A stretch of 59,373 nucleotides of DNA, taken from positions 1-59,373 of the forward strand of contig CAMDTN010000012.1 in the NCBI GenBank assembly GCA_945907755.1, in the 5' to 3' direction. This DNA is from Singulisphaera sp. GP187. Lineage in GTDB: Bacteria; Planctomycetota; GCA-002687715. Under the pieces are notes generated by a model. That model made no database searches. It was not told the DNA's origin and saw only the letters and a list, made by a program, of their open reading frames with translations. Below, piece after piece: positions 35,135 through 43,747 of this stretch. Position 1 is the stretch's first letter. Each line of letters opens with the position of its first letter. A program made the translations under genes and the position numbers.

Positions 35135-35140
35135 AGCATA
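35135..35140 (-). promoter_or_regulatory. Candidate -10 element for the GT4 gene
   Basis: Minus strand GCCTATGCTGTCG; TATGCT lies 13 nt from the ATG. The same CTATGCTG is found before the gene at 50676-51080. Confidence 0.45.
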
Positions 35141-35195
35141 GGCGCGCGCCCTTGTGGCACGGTAAAGCCATCTGAACAAGCATGTTTGTGAGAAC

Positions 35196-35224
35196 TTGCG
35201 GACAACATCGCAGCGCCCGATGAT
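35196..35224 (+). promoter_or_regulatory. Candidate promoter for the lipoprotein gene at 35233
   Basis: TTGCGG (35196-35201) and GATGAT (35219-35224) with a 17-nt spacer. The ATG is only 9 nt after the -10 box. Confidence 0.4.
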
Positions 35225-35232
35225 AGCGAGCC

Positions 35233-36009
35233 ATGGGAACTTGGCGATGGCTGTCTTTGGGCTCTTTGGCGCTGATCCTCAGCGCGTGTGCCCAGCATCT
35301 GCCCCTGGCTGTCGAGAGCGTGCCCGACGGGCTACGACACCTTGGCGAAGTCGCGGGCAGTGCCGCTGCAACCACGGACATCGTGCTTCTCTGCGACCGC
35401 CACGAAACACACGGGGCCATCACTCGCAGTAGTTCGGCATGGATGGCGCTGCGTAAGGCCAACGCTCGAGCCGTGCGCTTCTTGCTGACCAAAGGCTTCT
35501 CTCTTCTCGGGGCGGAAGCAGCACTCGGCCCGCTGCCCGACGACACCATCGCCTACGCGCATCGCCAAGCATGGACAGAGGCGCGCGACCAAGGTGAAGA
35601 CATCGACGCCATCAACATCTATCAGCCGCTGCGATTTCAGTGGGACCACGCGCCACAGCTTGAAGTGTGGGGGATTGAAGACCCCGCCCAATATGCACTC
35701 GACACGGACGCTCTGGAACGTATCAATGCGTTGCGCTTGGCAGAGTTTGCTAACCAGGCCGAAGTGGATGCCGCCAAGCTGGCCATCACCGCACTCACCG
35801 ACCAGATTCGTTCCAGAGCTGACGCTCGTGGCACCGCTGCCGCCCGCAATCTCCACGAACGCATGCAACAGAGTGGTGCTGAGCGTGCCATGTTGCTCTT
35901 GGGCAGTGCCCACTGCGTCGCAGCGCTGCGCGAGCTGCAACGCTTGGGACACGGGGTACTGTTCTTTCGCGCCCATGCCATGAACCAAGTGGTCCCGCGT
36001 GGGCGATAG
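35233..36009 (+). CDS. Putative lipoprotein, possibly TraB/ChaN-like
   Basis: A 258-residue protein with a lipoprotein signal (LSLGSLALILSAC, lipobox Cys19). The mature domain shows DIVLLCDRHETHGAI near residue 50 and MLLLGSAHCVAALRELQRLGHGVLFF near the C-terminus. This arrangement vaguely resembles ChaN/TraB (Tiki-like) proteins with paired His motifs, but the assignment is weak. The coding end overlaps the possible GTG start of the next gene. It may function at the outer membrane or periplasm. Confidence 0.6.
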   Translation: MGTWRWLSLGSLALILSACAQHLPLAVESVPDGLRHLGEVAGSAAATTDIVLLCDRHETHGAITRSSSAWMALRKANARAVRFLLTKGFSLLGAEAALGPLPDDTIAYAHRQAWTEARDQGEDIDAINIYQPLRFQWDHAPQLEVWGIEDPAQYALDTDALERINALRLAEFANQAEVDAAKLAITALTDQIRSRADARGTAAARNLHERMQQSGAERAMLLLGSAHCVAALRELQRLGHGVLFFRAHAMNQVVPRGR

Positions 36010-36019
36010 ACTTTCGCGC

Positions 36020-37903
36020 ATGGATCCATCGGCGAATGCCAGACCAGTGCCCTGCTGGACATGGGCGTTAGCACTCGCCGTTGTGGCCACATTGCATGTC
36101 GCTTGGTTTGCCACGGATGCTCGCGGGCCAGCGCAAGACCAATTCCGCTACTACGAGATGGCCTTGCACCTTCGGGGCGATGCCCTCGCAGCCGACCACC
36201 CAAGCCATCCCCCGCTCTACTCTGCTCTCGCAGCACTCGTACCCGGTCGTTCGTTCCATGCACTCCGTTGGATCAACTGCGCACTAGCGCTGCTCACTTT
36301 GGCGGCGGCCTACCGCTTCGCACGCCATTGGCTGCCAGCGCAACGCGCGCTCGCCGCCGCACTGTGCGGCACCATGGCACCGTTGGTGGTTTCCCTCGCC
36401 CACCTTTTCTACATCGAAAACTTGCTGCTGCCTCTGGTGCTGTTGGCACTCAGCATGTTCTTCGACCAACGCACGCGCGGCTCGCTGCGCCCCGCGCTGT
36501 TGCTGGGTTCCGTTTGCGCTGCTGGCTGCCTCGCCAAATGGACTTTCCCTCTGTTCGTACTTCCAGCGGCGCTGTGGTGGTTCTGGAACGCTGCACCGCG
36601 CGCCCGCTGGGCGGCCACGCTCGCGTGCATCCTGCTCGCAGGCCCCTGGTATGCGCTGCACGCCAATGCCATGGCCGCGTTTCTCGAACAAGGTGTGCTC
36701 GGTGGCGCCGGACACATTTCGCGCGTGGAAGGCCTCAGTGGCTGGCTGTACTACCCCAAGGCTTTGGCGGGATCATGGTTGGGAATGCTGACGCTTGTGG
36801 CGGCGGTGATCGGCTGGCTGCGACTTGCACGCGAGCGCCGCACCGAGGCTATCTGCCTGGCTCTCACACTGCTGCTGCCATTGGTGGTCTTCGCCATGGT
36901 GCCCACAAAAAAGCCGCGCCATTTGCTGCCGCTGGTTCCTCTCCTTGCACTGGCCGCTACCAGCGCGGCGGCCAGCATCACGGCAAGTCGTTCACGCGCC
37001 GCGGCCATCACTCTTCTGCTGGCGAGCACCCTCGCAGCAGGTTGTTGGGTCTCGACGCAAGGAGCGCTGACGCTGGGCCCACTGCCACTCTGGATGCGTG
37101 CCCACAGCGACGATCCCGGCGTGCCGCAAGCAGCGTCCGAAGGCGCTGCGCTCGCAGAAGCAACGCCAAAGTTCGTCGGCTCCGATGACATCGTGCTGTT
37201 GACTTTTCACACCCCGCACTTGCGTGACACGGATTTTCGCGCTGCAGCGCTGGAGCAACACAGCACCCTGCGCTTCCGCTTGCTGCCGCTGCATCTGCCG
37301 GACGGGCGCGCTGCCGCGTTCCCCTTGCACGCACCAAACGACCCCGATGGAAGCGCAGGGTTGCTTGAAGCTCAAGCAGTCTGGGTGAAGGGCGGATTGC
37401 TTTGGACGCGCGTCCAGAGTGGGTTGCCTGTCCAGCGCAACGCCGTTGCGCTCACTGAAGCGCTGTTGGACCCGGATGGGCTGCTCGCAGGCCTACCCGT
37501 ACTCCACGAGACCATTCTGGAAGACAGCAGCGTCTGCCGCCTTATAGCGCTGCCGAGCGATGCAGCGACACGCCGCAAGATCGAGTGGTTCGCCCAACAG
37601 TTTGCTACTCAAGCGCGCACAGCACCTGTAGGCAACGCACGCGCCCTGCAGGACCTGAGCGACGCCTACTACACGCGCAGCGCTGATGCCGCTAGTCTCA
37701 AGCGGCTAGTCGATGCACACCTTGCTTGCAGCGAGCGCACGGCAGCACTCCGCTGGGTGTACCGCGGAATCCTCGCGAACGCGCAGAGTTTTGAGGCGGC
37801 ACTCGAACTCGCGCAACACGCGGGCCTACCAACGGCTGCGTGCACGGACCTCGTCATGCTGCGCGAAGCGCTGACGCAAGCGCTCTGTTCAGGGCCTCGG
37901 TGA
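36020..37903 (+). CDS. GT39-type membrane glycosyltransferase
   Basis: A 627-residue protein with about ten membrane helices (within 15-355) and an extracytoplasmic C-terminal domain (about 370-627). GT-C features: acidic first-loop segment DARGPAQDQFRYYEMALHLRG, then KKPRHLLPLVPLLAL like the KKPRYLLP motif of dolichyl/undecaprenyl-phosphate sugar transferases. It would use a polyprenyl-phosphate sugar to glycosylate lipid or protein on the outer face of the inner membrane. ATG 36020 is chosen; a GTG at 35999 would overlap the preceding stop. The 3' end overlaps the opposing heparinase-like gene by 15 bases. Confidence 0.82.
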   Translation: MDPSANARPVPCWTWALALAVVATLHVAWFATDARGPAQDQFRYYEMALHLRGDALAADHPSHPPLYSALAALVPGRSFHALRWINCALALLTLAAAYRFARHWLPAQRALAAALCGTMAPLVVSLAHLFYIENLLLPLVLLALSMFFDQRTRGSLRPALLLGSVCAAGCLAKWTFPLFVLPAALWWFWNAAPRARWAATLACILLAGPWYALHANAMAAFLEQGVLGGAGHISRVEGLSGWLYYPKALAGSWLGMLTLVAAVIGWLRLARERRTEAICLALTLLLPLVVFAMVPTKKPRHLLPLVPLLALAATSAAASITASRSRAAAITLLLASTLAAGCWVSTQGALTLGPLPLWMRAHSDDPGVPQAASEGAALAEATPKFVGSDDIVLLTFHTPHLRDTDFRAAALEQHSTLRFRLLPLHLPDGRAAAFPLHAPNDPDGSAGLLEAQAVWVKGGLLWTRVQSGLPVQRNAVALTEALLDPDGLLAGLPVLHETILEDSSVCRLIALPSDAATRRKIEWFAQQFATQARTAPVGNARALQDLSDAYYTRSADAASLKRLVDAHLACSERTAALRWVYRGILANAQSFEAALELAQHAGLPTAACTDLVMLREALTQALCSGPR

Positions 37904-40900
37904 GGGCGCAAACCATGCGCCGCCAATAAGCAACGATCCCGCAGCGCTCACGAAGGCCACGTTGTAGGGAATCCCCGGAGCGGTGGTCACTAACGGCACC
38001 TGCGATTCGAAAGCGACTTCTTCCAAGCCTGATGCGGGCGGTGCGCCGCTCACCAGCGCCACCTGCTCCTGGAATTGACCAGCCGTAAGAAAAGCACCGA
38101 TCATCTCGGCCGGGATGGACCATCCACCAGCTTCAATGCTGTACCCGAGTGCCCCAAGGTAGTTGGGCGCACACACGCTCCAACCCAATCTGCCTGACGG
38201 AAGCACCCACACGCTGACGCCTTCGCCGCGCGAAGCCGCATGGGCGCTGTCGTACGCCGAGCAGTCATCCAAGATGCCAGCTGCGGTTGTAGTGAAAGTC
38301 ACGTACTGCTGCGCATCATTCACCGGTGGGCGCAAGATTGAACCCATGAGTTGCCCGGTGCGGTTGTAGAACTGCACCATGCCACTGGTGGAATTCCAAG
38401 CGAGCGCAACTCGTACTTCGCCGCTCGCTGGATAGATGACTGAAGCACTTCCGCCGAGTGCCAAGGGGACATCCACCGCAACGCCCCCTGCCACGCGGCG
38501 CAACGAAGCATCGAGAATCTCTGCGCCTCCACTGGTGCTGCCAAGCCGAATGCTGCCGGCGACGCTGTTGATCGCGCCCACGGCTTGCACATCGCAGCCA
38601 ATCCACATGTTGCCCTGATGCCACCCCGTTCCTCCCCGCAGGCGAAATGTTGCAGTTCCGCTGGAAGCAGTGACGCGGCCATCGGTCGTAGGCACCAGTG
38701 CGCTACTGGGCGTTCCGTCTAACCACTGAGCCTCTGTGAATGTGTGAAAGCGTGCGCTGCTCCCCCACAGCACCGGCGTGGCGGCACCGCCTCCTATGAT
38801 CAACCTAGTCCCTGTTTGCGAGTACAGCGTGGCGACTCCTTCGACATACACACTGTTCACTGGCCAGCCAAATGGGATGTGCAGAGACACCTCCACCGGG
38901 ACTGTCGAAGTGCCGATGCGCTGCACCGACACTCTCCCATCACAAACCGAAACACAGAGCGGCTGCGTTGATGAAACCAACGACCAGCCCGCATAGTTCA
39001 TGCTGCTGCCTTCGAGCAACGCATACCCATTCAGCGCGCCTGTAGCAGCCTTGCGCAGCCACAACATCCGCCCATCAGTGTTGGTCTCCGCATCGCCAAG
39101 CGTCCCGTTGGTGGCGCGCGCAAGAATCTTGTGCGTCTGGCCCCCCATGCTGAAACTGCCGCCGACAGTGCCGAGCACAGGCTGCACAGCGGGAACATAT
39201 TGCTGCAATGTGCCCACTCCGTGCACGCTCATGAAAGTTTTCAAACCGGTAGCGGGCGCGCTGACCACATGAGGCCAGTAATTAATGCCACTGTAGGGGG
39301 AAGTTGCTGCAGCCCCCGGAATCACCGAAACGGGCCCATCCAGCCAGACCGAGCGCAGCGCGACACCAGCGCTGGTCACCAACATCGGGCTCGCAACCGT
39401 GCCAGATCCGCTGGCAGGCCCGGCCGAGTTCCAGCGCTGCTCCATGGTCACTGCGCCCGTGCCGTTGGCTTGGACACCATCAAGAACCACCATGAACGGT
39501 TGGGCTGCATCGCGCACAAGCAAAATGGAACGCTCTGCTTGTTGCATCATCCACATAGCGGCATGGCTGCCGCGAATGTAGTCGACACCAGATCCCATGG
39601 CGAAGAGCGACGCCACTCGCGTGCCATTGAAACGGCCTTCGGTGCCCGGTGGGTTGAAGTGGTTAGCTCCACCATAGGCCGCAGCGCCCTGCACTGTGAC
39701 GATGTTGTGGTCTGAATGTTGGGCATTGGCAAAGGCGCCGCCATTCTGCGCGTAACCACGGTCGATGAAATGAGCCACACCGCCGGCTGCAAGGCTCAGG
39801 TGTCCGTCATCCTCATGCGCGTGATTCATCCACTCGTCGCGAATGATGTGGCAAACATCAAAGGCGGCGGCACCGCTAGCTCCTGTGTGCAGCAAGGCCA
39901 GCCCACCAGTGCCTTGCTCTTCATAGTTATGCGTCTTGTTCCACTGGGCGCTTTGCCCCGTCGGCACCTGGTTCAAGTTGTCTCTAAAAAATGCTGAAGG
40001 CTGCGCGGGAGCCTGCGGCGCGAGACTTTCCGGGTAGTGCAGCACCACAGGGATCCACGCAGAGAATGCGAAAGTGCTGGCGTTGGCATCGATGGGCTGC
40101 AGCGTCTCGATACGCAAAAGCCCATTCAAGCCGACGGCATCGTTTTCGCGCGCCACTGCGTAGTACAGCACGGGATCAAAGCGCAATCCCCGATGGGTTG
40201 GCCCAGAATCGCCCATCCAAGAGAAAGTATTGCCAATGATGGAGTGCGCGTACCAACGTGGGGTCTTGAGGATGTTGGTGCCAGCGATGCGATCTCCGAA
40301 ACCACAATTCATGCCAGCGATCAAGGCGTTCAGGCTGTACACATTGCCGTAGCAGGCGTAGCCGTACGCTTCATCCACGCTGCCATCCATGCTGATGGCG
40401 TCGTTGAGCCCGTCACGCAAGAAGTCCAGCCAGGTGCTCACCGTTTGCGGAATCAACGGCAGCGTGCTGTCGCCCCAGATGGCGAGCAGGGTCATACTGA
40501 TGCCCGTCGCCAAAGCGAAAGAGTGGTTGTCTGTGGCACCGTCGTAACTGCTGAGCGGGCCAACACCTGAAGATCCCAGCAACAGCGCCGCAACCCACAA
40601 CTCCAGCTTCGCAACCACGGTCGTGCGCTCTGCGGGGGTCAAGAGTGGATGGATCAGGTCGTACGCGATGGCCATCGCTGCGGGATAGCTCGCATTCACA
40701 TAGCCGCTGAGGCCCGTTGGCGTGAGCACATTCACGCAGTTCCATGTGCCCGAACAAAGCAGCGCCTTGGCGCTGCTGCCTGCCGCGGCATCACCACTCA
40801 CACGCCAACGGAACGCCTGTTCGGTCATAAAACGCAACGTGCGATACACGCGCCACGATTCTTGCGATCCACCAGGGCATGCGCCGGTCGCAGTGCCGCA

Positions 40901-41107
40901 CTGAAATCCGTAGCTGCTGCTGAGCGCCGCATAAGCAGACGCTGCGCGCGAGCCTGGCACTGCAATGCGCTGCTGCACACTCGCCAGCTGCGTTGCCGAG
41001 AACAGCAGGCGCGGCCGCGCTGGTGGAGTCGTCGGTTGAGGGAACGCATCCTGCGCATGCAAAGCAAGGCAATAACTCATCAACAACAGTAGTACTAATT
41101 TTGTCAT
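37889..41107 (-). CDS. Secreted heparinase II/III-like polysaccharide lyase
   Basis: A 1072-residue protein with a signal peptide (MTKLVLLLLMSYCLALHAQD), an alpha-toroid domain (about 40-360; YDLIHPLLTPAERTTVV and DGATDNHSFALATG), then a beta-sandwich domain (about 390-700) with DEWMNHAHEDDGHLSLAAGGVAHFIDRG, the heparinase II/III motif. A third of the protein at the C-terminus (about 720-1072) is beta-rich and ends with a hydrophobic segment (PYNVAFVSAAGSLLIGGAWF), possibly a sorting or anchor signal. It probably cleaves uronic-acid polysaccharides by beta-elimination. ATG 41107 begins the signal peptide. A TATAAA box lies 78 nt upstream. Confidence 0.8.
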   Translation of the reverse strand: MTKLVLLLLMSYCLALHAQDAFPQPTTPPARPRLLFSATQLASVQQRIAVPGSRAASAYAALSSSYGFQCGTATGACPGGSQESWRVYRTLRFMTEQAFRWRVSGDAAAGSSAKALLCSGTWNCVNVLTPTGLSGYVNASYPAAMAIAYDLIHPLLTPAERTTVVAKLELWVAALLLGSSGVGPLSSYDGATDNHSFALATGISMTLLAIWGDSTLPLIPQTVSTWLDFLRDGLNDAISMDGSVDEAYGYACYGNVYSLNALIAGMNCGFGDRIAGTNILKTPRWYAHSIIGNTFSWMGDSGPTHRGLRFDPVLYYAVARENDAVGLNGLLRIETLQPIDANASTFAFSAWIPVVLHYPESLAPQAPAQPSAFFRDNLNQVPTGQSAQWNKTHNYEEQGTGGLALLHTGASGAAAFDVCHIIRDEWMNHAHEDDGHLSLAAGGVAHFIDRGYAQNGGAFANAQHSDHNIVTVQGAAAYGGANHFNPPGTEGRFNGTRVASLFAMGSGVDYIRGSHAAMWMMQQAERSILLVRDAAQPFMVVLDGVQANGTGAVTMEQRWNSAGPASGSGTVASPMLVTSAGVALRSVWLDGPVSVIPGAAATSPYSGINYWPHVVSAPATGLKTFMSVHGVGTLQQYVPAVQPVLGTVGGSFSMGGQTHKILARATNGTLGDAETNTDGRMLWLRKAATGALNGYALLEGSSMNYAGWSLVSSTQPLCVSVCDGRVSVQRIGTSTVPVEVSLHIPFGWPVNSVYVEGVATLYSQTGTRLIIGGGAATPVLWGSSARFHTFTEAQWLDGTPSSALVPTTDGRVTASSGTATFRLRGGTGWHQGNMWIGCDVQAVGAINSVAGSIRLGSTSGGAEILDASLRRVAGGVAVDVPLALGGSASVIYPASGEVRVALAWNSTSGMVQFYNRTGQLMGSILRPPVNDAQQYVTFTTTAAGILDDCSAYDSAHAASRGEGVSVWVLPSGRLGWSVCAPNYLGALGYSIEAGGWSIPAEMIGAFLTAGQFQEQVALVSGAPPASGLEEVAFESQVPLVTTAPGIPYNVAFVSAAGSLLIGGAWFAPSPRP

Positions 41108-41184
41108 GTAATGGCCTGGCGGAGACAGACAAGACACAGACAAGACACCACAACGAGGGCCGGCGGGCCCGGAACTGGATCGGC

Positions 41185-41190
41185 TTTATA
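41185..41190 (-). promoter_or_regulatory. Candidate -10 element for the heparinase-like gene
   Basis: Minus strand GTGTATAAAGCC; the leader would be about 70 nt. Confidence 0.4.
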
Positions 41191-41248
41191 CACGCAATGC
41201 ACTGCATCGCGCCAGCCCCCGCGGAGGCGGCAGTCCGCGTTTTGATTT

Positions 41249-41254
41249 GATAGG
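41249..41254 (+). promoter_or_regulatory. Candidate -10 element for rnpB
   Basis: GATAGG in the AT-rich TTTTGATTTGATAGGCTG, 7-8 nt before the predicted RNA 5' end. No clear -35 box. Confidence 0.4.
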
Positions 41255-41261
41255 CTGTCTC

Positions 41262-41646
41262 AGGGTGACTGGGTGATCGCGTCGGAGTAATCCGCCGAGG
41301 AAAGTCCGGGCTCCACAGGACAAGGTGGTGGGTAACGCCCACCGACCGCAAGGTCAGGGAAAGTGCAACAGAAAATAGACCGCCGATGGCCGCTGTAATG
41401 GCGGATCAGGCAAGGGTGAAACGGTGGGGTAAGAGCCCACCGCCGCGACGGTGACGCCGCGGGCACGGCAAACCCCACCTGGAGAAAGGCCGCGTAGGCA
41501 GGGATTCCGAGAACTCGGAGGGATGCGGTTCGCATCCCTTGACTTGCGGGTAGGCCGTTGGATCCGTACGGCAACGTACGGAGTAGATGCATGGTCGCCG
41601 ACTCCGCTCTGCGGGGTTACAGGACCCGGCTTATAGGTCGCCCACC
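41262..41646 (+). ncRNA. rnpB: RNase P RNA (class A)
   Basis: The conserved core is explicit: GAGGAAAGTCCGGGCTCC with ACAGG near the 5' end, ACAGAAA and AGGGTGAAACGGTGGGGTAAG in the middle, and ACCCGGCTTATAGG near the 3' end (the ACAGAACCCGG element reads ACAGGACCCGG here). The P1 stem can form from GGGTGATC (about 41271) and GGTCGCCC (about 41636-41643). The length of about 385 nt is typical. With the RnpA protein it removes 5' leaders from tRNA precursors. It ends at a strong terminator. Confidence 0.95.
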
Positions 41647-41680
41647 GAGGCTCGCTGCACTGCAGCGAGCCTCGTGTTTT
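41647..41680. terminator. Bidirectional terminator between rnpB and the PaaK-like gene
   Basis: GAGGCTCGCTG (41647-41657) pairs perfectly with CAGCGAGCCTC across CACTG, then GTGTTTT. The opposing PaaK-like stop codon is at 41679-41681, so one hairpin serves both transcripts. Confidence 0.85.
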
Positions 41681-43019
41681 ATCGGGCGCGCACTTCCTCT
41701 GGAACTTCGCAGAGGATGAAGCGGTGCTTCCCACCGGGCAACGGGGCCAACTCCGCAGGAAAACCGCAAAGCACCGCGGTGCCAATGCCCAACACGCGTG
41801 CGACCCCGCGTCGAACCAGCGCCTCCAACGCCACGTGGTCCGTGCCTGGTGCCGCCACGACTTCCACAAAGAGCGAACGATCAGCACGCTGCGTGCAACG
41901 GAAGCGCTGCACTCCTGGCTGCTCGCGCAAGATGTAGATGAGGGCCAGACCGTGCACGCGCGTGCCATCATCGCGCACCAACGAATCGGTCATGCGCCCT
42001 TCCAGAGCGGCCAGCGTTGGATGTGGCAAGCCACAGGCGCATGGATTCATCGACCACGCCGCGCGATCACCCGTGCGATAGCGAATCAACGGATAGCCGC
42101 GGGCCCACAGGTTGGTGACGACCACTTCGCCCGACTCCCCCGGCGGCGCCGCGCTGCCATCACTGCGCAAGATCTCGACATGCACCGCGTCGTGCTGTAC
42201 GTGCAAGGCGCCGCGTGGACACTCGTGCGCAATCAAACCACCGTCTCTGCTGCCAAACTCGTTCGCCACTGGTGCCCCGAAGGCTTCTTTGATGATCGCG
42301 CGATCGGCATCCAGCAACACTTCAGCAGTGGAAATCACCAACTTGATCGCACCGCGCTCAAGTTGCTCACCGCGCTGCTGCAAGAAGCGTGCATAGCGCG
42401 CCAGCGCAGATGCGTAGCCATACAGGAGATCCGTGCCGCGCAGCGCAGCGGCAAAGCGTTCCATCGTTGCATCATTCAAAGAGAACGCCGGCAAAAGGCG
42501 CACGCCCAGGGCCCACGCCGACAACCTGCGCATGCGCGCATGAGCCGCCAATTCAATGGGAGAACCCCACAAGTCTGTCTCGCGATGACCCGCATGCAGC
42601 CCAAACCATGCACGTGAACGCAGTTTCGCCGCCAACTGACTCGATTCGCGCGTAGCATCGCTCCAGAACTTCAACGGTTCGCCGCTACTGCCTCCGGTCG
42701 CCAGCGGAATCAAGCGCCCAGAGAATGCGTTCGCAGCCAAGGCCAGTCCCGCGCTGCGCACTTGCTGTTTGTCCAGCAGCGGGAACAGAGCGAGATCATC
42801 GGGGCTTTGCACCAGTGCCACGCGTTCGCGATACCACGGCACCTGTTGCACCGCGTGCTGCAAGTGAGCCATCAACTGATCTTGATGCCATAGCTGCAAT
42901 TGCGCTGCGGTGCCACGGTCGTGTGTGCGATACAACGCGGCGATGGTCCGCGTGCTGCGCCCACGCAGCCGTTCATGCAACGGGTAGATCAATCGATGAA
43001 CAAGAAAGCGCGGCAGCAT
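41679..43019 (-). CDS. Phenylacetate-CoA ligase (PaaK)-like adenylating enzyme
   Basis: A 446-residue ANL-superfamily protein of PaaK/CapK type. It has PLATGGSSGEPLKFW (phosphate-binding Ser/Gly loop, about 110-124), the central YGYASALARYARFL and EFGSRDGGLIAHEC, and a C-terminal GYPLIRYRTGDRAAW with the final GRMTDSLVRDDGTRVHG. A CACG pair near residue 325 may bind zinc. Members activate carboxylates; several occur in polysaccharide loci with unknown substrates. It is the last gene of the dnaG-rpoD-zinc-ribbon operon (12-nt gap) and is not expected there by function. Confidence 0.82.
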   Translation of the reverse strand: MLPRFLVHRLIYPLHERLRGRSTRTIAALYRTHDRGTAAQLQLWHQDQLMAHLQHAVQQVPWYRERVALVQSPDDLALFPLLDKQQVRSAGLALAANAFSGRLIPLATGGSSGEPLKFWSDATRESSQLAAKLRSRAWFGLHAGHRETDLWGSPIELAAHARMRRLSAWALGVRLLPAFSLNDATMERFAAALRGTDLLYGYASALARYARFLQQRGEQLERGAIKLVISTAEVLLDADRAIIKEAFGAPVANEFGSRDGGLIAHECPRGALHVQHDAVHVEILRSDGSAAPPGESGEVVVTNLWARGYPLIRYRTGDRAAWSMNPCACGLPHPTLAALEGRMTDSLVRDDGTRVHGLALIYILREQPGVQRFRCTQRADRSLFVEVVAAPGTDHVALEALVRRGVARVLGIGTAVLCGFPAELAPLPGGKHRFILCEVPEEVRAR

Positions 43020-43031
43020 CGCGCGGACAGT

Positions 43032-43727
43032 TTACTCGCGTGCGCTGTCAGCGGCAGGCAGCAGCATGCGCTGGCACGACGGGCATTCCGGCAACTTCTC
43101 GATGCGCGTGGCCGCCATCAATTGAGGCGACAATCGCGTGCCACAGGCTGAGCAGAAACCAGCGTTGTCCAAGGCCGCACCAACACCCCCAGACGCATCG
43201 CGGCGTGCGCGATAGGAGGCCAACAGCTCGCCGCCCACTGCGGCAGCAGCGGATTCCCATTCTTTGGTGACGGCTGTCAAGCGCGCGCTCTCTTCTGCGT
43301 CTTCGCGCGCAGCGGTGTCATTGCGCGTCGCCAAACGCTGCACACGCTCTGCGGCTATGGCGCGCAGGTCCTTCAGACCAGCCTCGCCCTTCTCAGTCAC
43401 TTCCATGCTCTCGAGGATCCGATCTTCTGCTGCGCTCAGCTCGACGCGTTTGCCTGAAATCTGCCCCTGCATGCGCTCAATATCTGAGGCGCTCTTCATT
43501 TCCATCATCTGCGCTTCATAGCGCGCGATGGCGCCTTCAGCGGACTTCAATTCCAGTTGACGCATGTCCAACTTGGCACGGAATGCCCTCAACTGCACAG
43601 CCAAGGCGGCAGCCTTTTCCTCGGCAGCCAGCGCTTGTGCTTGCTCAGTGACCAGCTCTTGCTTGCGTTCAACAGCACGCCTACGCAACCGCACCGCCTC
43701 GCGGTCCAGCTCCATCAACTCGCGCAA
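43032..43727 (-). CDS. C4-type zinc-ribbon coiled-coil protein
   Basis: About 231 residues: a long antiparallel coiled coil (residues 1-180; ELKSAEGAIARYEAQMMEMK) and a C-terminal zinc ribbon with two cysteine pairs (FCSACGTRLSP and LPECPSCQRM). Bacterial homologues lie beside rpoD or in primase operons and bind DNA or nucleoid-associated partners; the role is not settled. The start is uncertain: TTG 43727, TTG 43718 or ATG 43715. I use 43727 because the conserved LxELxELD segment begins there. rpoD ends 20 nt upstream. It is part of the dnaG-rpoD operon. Confidence 0.82.
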   Translation of the reverse strand: MRELMELDREAVRLRRRAVERKQELVTEQAQALAAEEKAAALAVQLRAFRAKLDMRQLELKSAEGAIARYEAQMMEMKSASDIERMQGQISGKRVELSAAEDRILESMEVTEKGEAGLKDLRAIAAERVQRLATRNDTAAREDAEESARLTAVTKEWESAAAAVGGELLASYRARRDASGGVGAALDNAGFCSACGTRLSPQLMAATRIEKLPECPSCQRMLLPAADSARE

Positions 43728-43747
43728 CCTCCCAACGCGTGGCGAGC

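Noticed and set aside
41200-41650. ORFs across the rnpB region (for example 41260-41592 minus, 41354-41971 minus)
   Set aside because: They overlap a confidently identified RNase P RNA gene.
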